From: Erythrophleum ivorense
Taxonomy: Eukaryota > Streptophyta > Magnoliopsida > Fabales > Fabaceae
Assembly: GCA_026724425.1 (NCBI GenBank)
Contig: JAIUCV010000076.1
Span: forward strand, 3,929,501-3,993,500
Direction of reading: 5' to 3'
Length of the DNA stretch: 64,000 nucleotides
Shown in pieces: positions 43,021 to 53,999 of this stretch. The notes under the pieces were generated by a model, which did not search any database, was not told the DNA's origin, and was given only the letters and a program-made list of their open reading frames with translations. Every line of letters begins with the position of its first letter. Within the stretch, counting starts at the first letter, position 1. The position numbers were made by a program, and so were the translations under genes.

Positions 43021-44290
43021 GACATAGGTTTTTTAGAGAGAGAAAAGCTGTCGACCAAATTTTTAAAATTTGTAGTAATTTTGTTATCCACTATAATTTC
43101 CCAAAAATGAAAAACAAAATATGATTGATCAGATTGAGACTGACAAAAAATTCATTCGTAAATTGAGAAGCCTAACAGAATAGGAGTTATTTATTTATTC
43201 TGATTCTCTTATCTTTTTCATATTTTTTTTAGTTAAATTTTGTTACATGTTTCCAAATAATTAGTTTATTATATTCATTTTTACTTAATTTTTGTTTTTA
43301 TTGTTTCATTACTTTTTAACATTGACAAATTGATTCTTTTATTTATATTTAAATTTAGTTTAGTTTTAAATATATTTGACTTTTTTGAAACAATGACATA
43401 AAAACATAATTTCTTTTCTTTTATATTTATCTAATTGAAAAACAATTACTCAAAAATATATTTAATATAATAAGATATCATAAAATAAAATATTGGTAAT
43501 TACATATTATGAAAAATTATCAGAATATTTTTTTCTTACTACTTACAGAAATATTTTAGTTTTTAAGTAATGAAAATACGAGTTAGTTTTCAAATTATTG
43601 AATTCTCTTTTAGATTATTAAACTCAACCCCCATCTATAATAAAATCAAATATAATAAATGCCACATGGGCAAGGACGATAAAAGAGAACAAAACATTGT
43701 GGTATGCCGTAATTGACAAACATTAAGAGTTATGGTGGAATTAGAAAGTTGCTGCACTATTCTGACAAGTCTCCTACTAGTTAAATACAAAGCCATGTTC
43801 GTGCTGAAAAGATTTGATTTGATCTCATTCCACTGTATGAAACTTTAATTGATTTTTCCGACTTTAATTCATATACCGGGATTAATTTGTCCAATACCAA
43901 TTTAAAACACACAATTATAGTACCAGTAGATTAAATATATAATGAGACTAAAAAAACAGCATAGGCTAAGGCTAAGGCAACCACACAACTAAAAAGACGG
44001 AAAGCGAAGAGATCAAGTTCCGATGCGACTTCATAAAGGCCAAAAGAAGTTGAAGTAGGAGTGTAGGACAACTGAGCTCATGTGGCCTAAAACATAGTGT
44101 TTGGTATTAACCCTCCCAAATTATTGAAGTTCCATCTACTAATCTAATAGAATATAATATATGTAGAAGTTGGAATTTGCATTACGTGTAATATTCTCCG
44201 GCTCCCTATGCATACGGCTTATAAGATTTACAGTCATGAATGTTATTGCCACAATAATTGATGTTCAATTACAAATATGACAAATGTGTG
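43021..44290. other. AT-rich intergenic DNA
   Basis: I see no gene or clear element ends. AT content is very high at 43080-43620. Confidence 0.4.
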
Positions 44291-44294
44291 AAAT

Positions 44295-44925
44295 TAGCCA
44301 TTTGGTACCCCAACTATCGCTATAGTGCCATTTTGTACTTCAACTCATACTTAAACTATACGATATCCTGATTTTAATATCCAAATTTCTTTCTATTTGG
44401 CCAAAAAATCTCTTGACCATTTCTCCGTTAGTCAAACTCACGTTTCCGTTTCCGTGAAACGATAAAGATTCAGCTGCCATATCGAAATGAACATCAAAAC
44501 GATATCGTCTCGTCCAAAAAAAAAAGGAAGTCGGTTTGACCATGATTTAATAAAATTGAACCATATTATTTTTATTGGTTTTACAAAACCAATTGATTAA
44601 AAAGAAAATATACAACGTGTTTTACGTTTTAGTTATGTTCTTCAAAACTCTAAAATCGAGCAACAAATCAAATATCACACCTTTCTCCACAAAAGTCCAT
44701 TCAATTTTTGTTTTCGATTTGGACGAAACGACGTCGTTTTGACATCCATTCCATAGTAACAATTGAGTCATCACCGTTTGACGGAAACGTGAGATCGTAT
44801 TTTTGGGCCAAATGGAGAAAAGTTTGGGTATTAAAAACAGGATATCGTATAGTTTGGATATGAATTTGGACACCTAAATAGTCAAAGTACATAATGGCAC
44901 CTCTAGCGATAGAGTAAAGGTCTCA
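44295..44925. mobile_element. Fold-back (long inverted repeat) element
   Basis: The left arm (about 44300-44470) and right arm (about 44770-44925) are imperfect reverse complements over roughly 150 bp, sharing GTGCCATTNTGTACTT, AAACTATACGATATCCTG and ATTTGGCC blocks. The centre is non-coding. I could not fix exact ends or a TSD. It resembles MULE-type or fold-back MITEs. Confidence 0.6.
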
Positions 44926-45835
44926 AGAACATTGGTAATGATCTAGACTCAAGTTCTAAATTTTATTTAAAAGTGTTTTTATCAATGGACCAGATACAAT
45001 AATAATCTAATGCAAATATGCCTTTTTAAGTTTTACATGAAAAAATATGCCATAAGCAAATCTGTCAAATTTTCTTTACTAAGCACGGCACTGACTGCAG
45101 TGATATACAGTTGCTATATATATTCTCAAACTACTATATATAAGCATCGAGTAGTAACGATATACGAGTTGATCAAAATTAGAACTTATTGTTATAACTT
45201 ATAAGGAATACCACCACAAAACAAAACATAACATAACATAACAAAAATTATCCAAAACTATCTAAAAATGTTAAGTGGTTTACGAACATGAACGGGAACG
45301 GCACACGTTTTCATGTAATAACAAGCTTATCATAGCATATCAATGTACAGACAGCCATCGACCTACATTAAACATGTATTTATTTAGAGGTGTGTAAAGT
45401 GTGACAGTGTTCGAGGATGCATGGGCATGTGTGTTCGTCCTAAGCACGTATGTACGTACATTCCATACGTCGGTTCAATGTATGAGGTCGTTTCTAAGAA
45501 ACTATCAACTATCAATATAATTAATGTGATGTCTAGAACCGCTTGTCCATGAGCTTAAATTAAGTAATGATTATACAATAAACAATAATATTCCTTACGT
45601 ACGTACCGTTTTAAATATTGTTTGATCAACAATTTTTTTTAATTGGTTTTGTTTTATAAAGAGTATTGTCATCTAATTACTTAATGCTAAACGTTTCATA
45701 AATGTTTTGGCTATTATATTTTTGAATATAACTTATCAGTTAGAAATAATATATTTGTATAGTTTATGTTTTTAAAAACGTATAGTTGACATTATTTTTT
45801 CTATGTATAAAAGAGTAGAAAACACACTTTTCTAA

Positions 45836-46482
45836 AGGGAAAATGCTCATTTAATTCATCAACTATTTGTAATTCGCATTTTTATTCCTCCACTATCACT
45901 TGCTCACTTTAATTCATCAAGTATGAGTTGTCTGCGTAAAATTATGATTAAAAAATCAAAGTTTCAGCAATAAACATACAACGTTAAATAAAATAGTATA
46001 TGTATCACAATTTGTATCATTATATCCAAAAATATTCAAAATATAAAATCTATGGCGATTCAATATTCAAAAATATTGTTATATGTATCCATTGATTTTT
46101 AATGAATTTCTAATTCAAATATGATGAATTCCGGTGATTTAATTCCATATAAATCGTAAAAATTAGGATCGAATTTAACTGTTGGAATCTATCGGATTCG
46201 AGTTTACGATTACTAAAAATTGTCAAAACTATCTTAGATTATTTATTTAATTTATAATTTTTTGGATATAATGATGAAAATCGTGATGTATTTACTATTT
46301 TTATTTAACATTTTTATGTTTATTGTTGAAAATATGATTTTTATTATTGAAAGTTTGACTTTTTAATTAATCACAATTTTGCGCAGTCAACTTATAATTA
46401 GAAAATTAAAGTGAGTAAATGATAGTTAAAGAATAAAAATATGACGGGCAAATAGTTGGAGAATTAAGTTTAACATTTTCCT
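45836..46482. mobile_element. MULE-type MITE with long terminal inverted repeats
   Basis: The ends AGGGAAAATG and CATTTTCCT are inverted repeats that extend imperfectly for about 150 bp. They are flanked by an exact 9-bp TSD CTTTTCTAA (45827-45835 and 46483-46491), the length produced by Mutator-like transposases. The 647-bp body is AT-rich and non-coding. Confidence 0.85.
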
Positions 46483-46763
46483 CTTTTCTAAGACATAAAA
46501 ATAAAATTAACAAAAACGAGAATCTAATTTGATCCTTAAGTGCTGTTGACAAATGACATATCTTTAATGTTTCCTTATCACCAGCTGATCTTTTCCAAAG
46601 TACATAATTTAATTATGATAATTACGGGACCCTTTGCTCTTTAGTTTCCAGCAGGATATGCTTCTGACTAAAAAAAAAAAAAAAAAAGGTGAAGCCTTTG
46701 TGGAGTGATTATCTTCGAGATCCCATCTAATTTGGATTGTCTTGGTTATATTAAGGAAGAACT

Positions 46764-48001
46764 TGTAACATCCGTAAATCTGAGGTGCTGTTTTGAAAGT
46801 GGTGTCGGACGACACTAAGTGATCGAGAATAATTGCATATATTCTATACGGTGTGAATCTCGGAATGGCTGTGCATGTTCTTGTTTAATTGTTGTGCAGT
46901 CGGTCTAAAAGTTCAAGCATTGTGTAGAAAAATGTGTAAAACGACTTCTGGTTAGTTAGTGTCGAGCGACACCAGGATGGTGTCGATCGACACCGGTTAT
47001 TGGAATCGATTTCGGTTTAAGTCGATTGTGTTCGGTTTTGTGGGGTTGGTCGAGTGGTGTCGACCGACACCAAGGGTTGGTGTCGCTCGACACCGGTTAT
47101 CGAAAAATCGATCGGTTCGTTTCAAGTCGGCTGGTTTTGTCCGGTTTAGGGCGATGAAACCCTATTCTCGCGATTAAAAACACTGTAGCTGCGTTTGAGG
47201 CACAGTTTTCGAGGCAGAGGCAAAGAGAGGCGATTTTGGGAGATTGTTGGAGTTTTTGGCTTGATCTGGAGAGGATTGCTTGTGTTCTTCATCTTCTCTC
47301 TTGTTCTTCCCTGTTCAATCCGTTCTAAGGTGAGTGCGTGACCGTAGGTCCGTTAATCACTAGAGATTTCGTGGTATTTGGGTTTATTGTTGTGTTCTTG
47401 AACTTTTCTTGAGTTATTAGCGTGTTTGATCTTATATGGGGGTTGAATCCCATTGATTGGATGTTTTTATGCTTGTTTCGCACTGTTTTGTCGCTGTTGG
47501 TTTCTGGGTTTCGGGTGGGTGTGTCGATCGACACCTAGCTGGGCGTGTCGAGCGACACGGTGGGGTGTCGGTCGACACTAGTGCTGTTCTGCGAGTATTG
47601 TTATTATTGTTTACTATTGCTGTTTATGTTGATGTATATTGTTGATGGTAATTGTTGTATTGTCTAGTGGTTGGCATAATTGGCCTGTAGACGGATGACC
47701 GTCTCACTGAGTATTTCTTAAATACTCATGCTTCTCTTTCGTAATGTGATGCAGTGCAGGTAACAGGAGTGTGTGTCCGCGGGATCGAGGCTGGAGAGGG
47801 GTATGATAGGATGTTGAGTTTATTGCATTGTTCTTGGTAGAACCTGGTGTTAGGTTGCTAGTTCTATTTATTATTTTGGAATTGTTTATTGGATTATTAG
47901 AAATAATTGGTTATTATTTATTGAATTGTTTATTTGACTTTCGCGTTGCTCAACATTGAGAATTGATTAAATTATTATAAAAAAAAAAACTGGTTGTTTC
48001 A
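46764..48001 (+). mobile_element. Solo Gypsy LTR (palindrome-bearing family), copy E
   Basis: 1238 bp starting TGTAACATCCGTAAATC and ending CTGGTTGTTTCA, with exact TSD GAACT (46759-46763 and 48002-48006). Eight palindromes: 46802 (GA), 46959 (AG), 46980 (AT), 47057 (AC), 47080 (CT), 47521 (AT), 47545 (AG) and 47565 (GT). A TATA-like region (CGCGATTAAAAACAC, about 47170), donor (TAAGGTGAGTGCG, about 47327) and acceptor (GCAGTGCAGGTAAC, about 47751) are present; the acceptor carries a small GCAG duplication. Confidence 0.93.
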
Positions 48002-48006
48002 GAACT

Positions 48007-48959
48007 TACCTCGAGTATAACTCTTTAGGAGTTGTAATCACTTTAGCATTTTCAAGTCATGTCTACGAAACCCGACCTTTACTTATCCATTCTATAAACC
48101 ACAAGGCAATCATTTTGAGCGTTAGTTACTGATATGGAGCTGACTTTGTATATACCCGACATGGAAGCTTTTTTTTGGTGATTAATTCGATTTCATGAAT
48201 GTGAAAAATAATGAAAATATAGAAAATTATTTTTGAATCTTTATTAATTAACCAACTCAGAAAAAATACTGACTTTAGATATATATAAATCTGGAAAACC
48301 CTAGAGATCATAATTCCTAGAGACCATATGCTAATTAGAATATGACGTATTAAGATATAAACCACAAAAAATTATAATCCTATGTTGCATTATTATCTTT
48401 GTACCCTAGTGCTGTCATCAACGCAAATCTTAGCAGTTCTATTACTGGATCACAGATCTAAACAATCGTATGAGGTTATCCATTTTGTTTTGAATATTCT
48501 CGTGATTTATAGGTTCTAGCTAGTAGCAAAAGAACGCAATTTAGAAAAAAACCACCAAAATTAAAGCATCATGCGTAGACATAAGTATAGTAGTCCAAAA
48601 TATGGTTACCATTGACGACTTTCTCACCGTATGTTATTTCAAGAATTCCATTGGCATGCATGATGCATCCAGTAGGAATTAAACATATGAATTTTCTAAA
48701 TGATGAACTGAGTTTTTTTTTTTCTTCTTTTCATCCCAAATACTCGTTTTATAAAGAGTATTATTCTACTTTGAAAAAATATTAAGAAAATCAATAAAAA
48801 TTCTATTTTATCCTTTATAAATATACTAAATAACATTATCTTTATAACTAATATACTAATATAGTAAGGTTAAACTGAATTTTTATTAATAAAACTGTAT
48901 TGGAAATGTAAAATAACACTCTTTGTAAAACAAAAACAAAATTCTAAAATGACATTTTT
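48007..48959. other. AT-rich intergenic DNA
   Basis: No gene, RNA gene or terminus recognised. Confidence 0.4.
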
Positions 48960-49140
48960 TATAACGCCCCGACCGTCCATCCCGGCGAGTCACCCACGAC
49001 CTCTCTCGGCCCGTGGGCCCCACCCCTGTCCGACGGCCGGTCCGTTATTTTTTGGAGGCTTTAGAGACTTGTTTACTATCCCTGCAATAAACACCCGACC
49101 TTTCCCCGTATTTTTTCCTAACTCACACGGTTCTGCTGAC

Positions 49141-49205
49141 CACTTCCCGGAAGGTCACCCATCCTTCCACTACTCCAGCCCAAGCACGCTTAACTCTGGA
49201 GTTAC
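49141..49205 (-). ncRNA. 5S rRNA-like segment in the Cassandra left LTR
   Basis: Minus-strand sequence shows AACTCCAGAGTTAAGCGTGC, TTGGGCTGGAGTAGTGG and AAGGATGGGTGACCTTCC in 5S rRNA order. The internal promoter boxes A and C are well kept, while the 5' half of 5S is not recognisable. It is not a 5S gene for ribosomes. Confidence 0.85.
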
Positions 49206-49610
49206 TTATGGGCCTTTGACCGAAAAGGTAAGTGCACTTTGTTGACATAGGCAGCCAAATCAATTCTCTTAAGCCTCTCCTCATTTATCACAAATCGGGA
49301 TGTTACAATTCACCCCCACTCACTGCGCGCAACGTCCTCGTTGCGCAGCTGGATCGTCACCCCCTGACGGTGTGAGTCAAGTCCCACTTAACTCCACACT
49401 CTCGTCTGGGTTCGGCTCTGATACCAAATTATAACGCCCCGACCGCCTATCCCGGTGAGTCACCCATGCCATCTCTCGGCCCGTGGGCCCCATCCATGTC
49501 CGACGGCCGGTCCGTTATGTTTAGGAGACTTTAGAGACTTGTTTACTATCCCTGCAATCGATATCCGACATTTCCCCGTATTTTTTCCTAACTCACATGG
49601 TTCTGCATAC

Positions 49611-49675
49611 CACTTTCCAGAAGGTCACCCATCCTTCCACTACTCCAGCCCAAGCACGCTTAACTTTGGAGTTAC
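49611..49675 (-). ncRNA. 5S rRNA-like segment in the Cassandra right LTR
   Basis: The second copy of the same 5S-like segment, with a few differences (for example AACTCCAAAGTTAAGCG and TTCTGGAAAG). It lies in the LTR from which transcription would start. Confidence 0.85.
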
Positions 49676-50544
49676 TTATGGGCCTTTGACCGAAAAGGTA
49701 AGTGCACTTTGTTGACATAGGTAGCCAAATCAATTCTCTTAAGCCTCTCCTCATTTATCACAAACCGGGATGTTACATTTGTTGTGAAATCCCTAATATA
49801 TTAAAAGAGAATACACTAACAAAATAACCTTTGTTTGATGTGTTATTAACAACAATGCTATTGCTTATGTGTCATCACATGGTTCATTCTCAAGACAAAT
49901 ATTACTAGACTAATTATATTATATGCCATTGCATTAGTTTGGTTAGAGAATAATTTATACCAATGATTTATACATATTTCAGCATTTAATTATAAAGGTA
50001 TTATCATTCTTTCCATATCTTATCAAATATATCAAATTAATTATTTTCTTAAATACTATATTTTTTCTCTCATTTATTGGTTGGACTAAATTTTATAAAT
50101 GTAAATAAATTATCACATTACCCATATATTAAAAACAAGTATACACACAAATTATAATTTGAATTTTTAAAAATAGATATCAATTACTGAAATGATGAAA
50201 AAAACAAGTATATCATCAAAGTCCCACATTAGAAATGAAGATGTATGATAGTTCATACTTCATTAGAGGTGTCAAAATGGGTAATCATTATCCAAATGGA
50301 TTGAAAGGTAATGGACCATGGGTTAATCTAACCCATTAAGTAAATGGATCATGGGTTAATCCAACCCAATTAGTAAATAGATTAGGTTGATCCATGACCC
50401 ATTTAATTATATGGTTTAAATGGTTAAATGGTTAACCATGATCCATAAATTATAAATAAAAATATTTGTTTTAATAATTTTATTATTAAATTAATAATAA
50501 TGAATAATATCTATTAATCATAATAAATTTAATTAATAAAAATG

Positions 50545-51160
50545 TGTTTTGGACGGAAATTATGTGAAAACGCGTTTTGGATGAAAAATTTGTGAAAACG
50601 CATTTTGGGCGGGAAAATTTGTCGGCGGGAAAATTTGTCAAAACACGTTTTGGGCGGGAAAATTTGTCTAAACACGATTTTTGGACGAAAAATATGTGAA
50701 AACGCATTTCGGGCGGGTTAATTTGTCAAAACGCGATTTTTGGACGGAAAATTTGTGAAACCGCGTCTTGGGCGGGAAAATTTGTCAAACACAATTTTGG
50801 ACGGAAAATTTGTGAAAACACGTTTTGGACGGAAAATTTGTGAAAACAGGTTTTGGATGGAAAATTTGTGAAAATGCGATTTTGGACCGAAAATTTGTCA
50901 AACGCAATTTTGGACAAAAAATTTGTGAAACCGTATTTTGGGCGGGAAAATTTGTCAAAACGCGTTTTGGGCGGGAAAATTTGTCAAACGCAATTTTGGA
51001 CGGAAAATTTGTGAAAACTTATTTTTGGCGGAAAAATAGTGAAACCGTAAGTTTTGGTAAAAATTTGTGAAACCCGCATTTTTGGCGAAAAATATTGTGA
51101 AATAGCGGTTTTGGCGAAAAATATTGTGAAACCGCGGTTTTGGCGAGAAAATTTGTGAAA
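50545..51160. repeat. Minisatellite inside the hAT element
   Basis: About 20 imperfect units of 25-32 bp, consensus GGACGGAAAATTTGTGAAAA followed by CGCGTTTT. Two forms alternate irregularly: (G)GACGGAAAATTTGTGAAA and GGGCGGGAAAATTTGTCAAA. Several open frames on both strands are by-products of the repeat and show NFSSK/FVKT-type repeating residues; I do not regard them as genes. Confidence 0.88.
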
Positions 51161-52007
51161 ACTATGGGGGTGCTATTCAATTATGTATTTAAAATCAATT
51201 CTATAAGTTTTATAATCCTTTAGATTTATTTTTGATTTTATATTAAAGAATCCATAGGAGTTGATTCTAAAATCTCTGCAATGTAGCTTGGATTCTGTTT
51301 TAAATAATTTACTCATGAAACTTCATTGGAATTCTTTTCAAATGACTCAATAAACAAAGATTTTAAAAATCATTTACCTTTTGAATAACACTGGATTTTA
51401 AAACCAGATTTGAAATCTTGATTGAATAACACTGAATTTGAGAATCTATTAATGATAGATTATGTAACATCCGTGAACGTGAAGTGCTGTTTTAGAGGTG
51501 GTGTCGGACGACACCAAGTGATCGGGAGGAGTTGCATATGCTCTATACGGTGTGAATCTCGGGTTGGCTGTGCATGTTCTTGTTTGATTGTTGTGCAGTC
51601 GGTCTAAAGGTTCAAGCATTGTGTAGAAAATGTGTAAATCGACTTCTGATTGGTTGGTGTCGAGCGACACCGGTTTGGGAATCGATTTCCGGTTTAAATC
51701 GATTGTGTTCGGTTTTGTGGAGTTGGTCGAGTGGTGTCGACCGACACCAGGGAGGGTGTCGCTCAACACCGGTTATTGGAATTTCGACCAGTTTGATTTA
51801 AGTCGGCTGGTTTTGTCGGCTTAGGGCGAGGGAAGCCCTAGGTCCGCAATAAATCACTGTAGCCGCGTGGAAAAGGCTCAGTTTTCGAGGCAGGGAGTTT
51901 TCAGAGAGAAAGAGGTGATTTCTGGGGTGATTTTGGAGTTTGGAGGCTTGATTGTTGCTGTTCTTCGTTGTTTCATCTCTTCTCCTTCCTTCCAATCCGT
52001 TTCCAAG

Positions 52008-52469
52008 GTGAGTGCGTGACCGTAGGTCCGTGAATCACTGGAGATCTGTTGTGGTGTTGATATTTTGAGTTGTTCTTGAGTGGTTCTTGAGTTATTTGAG
52101 TCTATAATCGTTTTAGGGTGTTGAATCCCCTTGAGTATGTGTTTTTGTGTTGTTTCGTCGAGTTTGGTCTGTTGAGGTCGGGGCAGTGTCGAACGACACC
52201 ACTGGGTGTCTGTCGACACTGAGGAGCTAGTGTCGAGCGACACCACTTGTGGTGTCGATCGACACCGTGGGGAGGTGTCGGTCGACACTAATGTTCTGTT
52301 TCGAGTTTGTCGAGTATTGTTGCTGTTGTTACTGTGATGATTATTGTTATGGCTATTGTTGATATTGTGGTATTGTCTAGTGGTTGGCGTAATTGGCCTG
52401 TAGACGGAATGACCGTCTCACTGAGTATTTATGATAATACTCACGCATCTCTTTCGTAATGTGATGCAG
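52008..52469 (+). promoter_or_regulatory. Putative leader intron in the copy F 5' LTR
   Basis: A strong donor CCAAG|GTGAGTG (52008) and acceptor GATGCAG|GTAAC (52469) bound 462 bp. Both sites are kept in copies B, C, D and E despite divergence around them. Palindrome cluster II lies within it. Splicing is inferred, not observed. Confidence 0.45.
52402..52443 (+). promoter_or_regulatory. Twin hairpins before the intron acceptor
   Basis: AGACGG-AATGA-CCGTCT (52402-52418) and TGAGTATT-TATGAT-AATACTCA (52422-52443). Equivalent hairpins occur in copies B (second hairpin 1792-1812), C (11530-11551), D (41869-41889) and E (47708-47728), with paired changes that keep the stems. Confidence 0.55.
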
Positions 52470-52952
52470 GTAACAGGAATGTGTGACCGCGGGATCGAGG
52501 CTGAAGAGGGGGATGATAGGGTTATTGGTTTATTGGTTCATTGGTTATTGTTTTATTATTCGAATTGGTAGCTAACCTGGTGTTAGGTTGCTAGAGTTTA
52601 TTTATTATTCTGGAATTATTTATTGGATTATTGGTTATTGATATTGAGATTTTTGTCGTCGAATTGAAATTGATAATTTAATTATTTATTTGAAGACTTC
52701 CGCTGAGTATTGATTTAATTATAAAAAAAAAAGGCATGGTTGTTTCATTTTGGTATCAGAGCGTATACGGTTTTAGGACTGTTAGATTGGGTGAATGGAG
52801 ACTATGTGTTTAAATTGATTATTGTGGTTAGTCAGTTTAGTAGTCTAGTATCATCCCCTTCGGCCTTCGAGAGATTCTGCGGTAAGTGTATTTTTGGTTT
52901 TGTTTTGAGTTGGTCTAGTTGCTTATCTTCTGTGCTTTGGTAGTGCAGCAAG

Positions 52953-53965
52953 ATGGACGCAGGTGCTAGAGGTCGTGGTGCGAGAGGGCGCGGTAGAGCC
53001 CGTGGGGGCAGAGCAGTTGGCCGTGGTGGCCGAGCTGCGGGCCGTGGAGGTCGGGGTCGTGGGCGTGGTTCACCAGATGTTTCAGCAAGGAGTGCAGTGC
53101 CTAGTGTGGCGGCAGCGTCAGTGACACAGTCAGTGACGGGTGAGGCCAGTTTGGGTGCCGGTGGTGGCGCCGGAGTTGGGGCGGCTCAGGGTGGGGGCGC
53201 GGCTCTAGCTCAGGGTGACTTGATAGTGGGGCTACTGACGCAGCTTTTGGCACGTCTTCCGCAGGCGGTTCCACAGCAGGCTCCGGGTGCACCTCCAGTG
53301 GCCGGAGCACAGGTGGGTGCTGGTTTTGTTGGGCAGCATGGGGCTGCGGGTTTTGTTGGGCAGCATGGCGCTGCGGGGTTTGGGCTTCCGTCTTATCTAG
53401 AGATGATGAGGGAGATGCAGAGGATTGGGACACCGTTCTTTGAGGGCGGGAGTGAGCTCGAGCAGGCCGACGAGTGGCGGCAGAGACTGGAACGGAACTT
53501 TGGTTCTGTCAGGTGTCCAGAGGAGTATCGGGTTGAGCTAGCAGTGCATTATCTTAGTGGAGATGCGCATTTGTGGTGGAGATCTATTGTGACTCGGAGG
53601 GCTATGTGGACTTGGGGCGAATTCCTAGCGGAGTTTAACGCCAAGTATTTTCCTCAGGAGGCTCGAGACAGATTCCAGATGAGGTTCGTGGCATTGACTC
53701 AGGGTGAGCGGTCAGTGCGGGAGTATGATGCGGAGTTCGGAAGACTCGTAGTGCATACGGGTTTTGGTTTTGAGGGCGAGCGGGCCTTGACGATGAGGTT
53801 TCTACAGGGTCTTCGGTCGAGTATCCGGACTCAGTGCAGAGGTGGTATGTACACCACGAGAGCGGAGTTAGTGGAGCTGGCGGCTTCCATTGGGGAGGAC
53901 CTTCGTGAACAGGTTGGTCCGGTAGCGTTACCAGCTGCAGTTGCTCCTGCTACCCGGCAGAGGGG

Positions 53966-53999
<34 letters not shown>

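Larger units (their letters stand above)
48960..49777 (-). mobile_element. Cassandra-type TRIM retrotransposon carrying 5S rRNA sequence
   Basis: On the minus strand: LTR 49777-49430, primer site ATTTGGTATCAGAGCC (from 49429), a 122-bp internal region, a purine tract GAGTGGGGGTGAA, and LTR 49307-48960. Both LTRs are 348 bp, starting TGTAACATCCCG and ending GGGGCGTTATA. Each LTR carries a segment matching the 3' half of plant 5S rRNA: AGTTAAGCGTGCTTGGGC (box A) and GGATGGGTGACC (box C). This is the defining trait of Cassandra, whose RNA is thought to be made by RNA polymerase III. There is no coding capacity. The flanks TTTTT and TTTGT give a weak TSD. Confidence 0.92.
51463..52747 (+). repeat. 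Copy F 5' LTR
   Basis: 1285 bp. Palindromes start at 51501 (GA), 51657 (AG), 51734 (AC), 51756 (CT, arm CAACAC), 52186 (AA), 52206 (TGTCTGTCGACA), 52230 (AG), 52252 (AT) and 52275 (GT). A TATA-like CGCAATAAATCACTG is at about 51845. Compared with the 3' LTR it lacks two palindrome units and has one extra. Confidence 0.95.

Noticed and set aside
49128..49675. Functional 5S rRNA genes
   Set aside because: Only the 3' half of 5S is recognisable and both copies sit at the same place in the two LTRs of a TRIM.
48949..49715. Two similar ORFs of 98 and 86 residues in tandem
   Set aside because: They are antisense readings of the two Cassandra LTRs, including 5S-like sequence.
50486..51070. ORFs with repeated FSRPK or FVKT motifs on both strands
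   Set aside because: They come from the hAT minisatellite; both strands are open, as expected of a short repeat not carrying stops.
51449..52288. ORFs with VSLDT, GVDRHQ and CRSTP repeats in the palindrome LTRs (also 46959-47645, 55439-56353)
   Set aside because: These peptides are direct translations of GTGTCG-NN-CGACAC palindromes; they appear on both strands and shift with indels.
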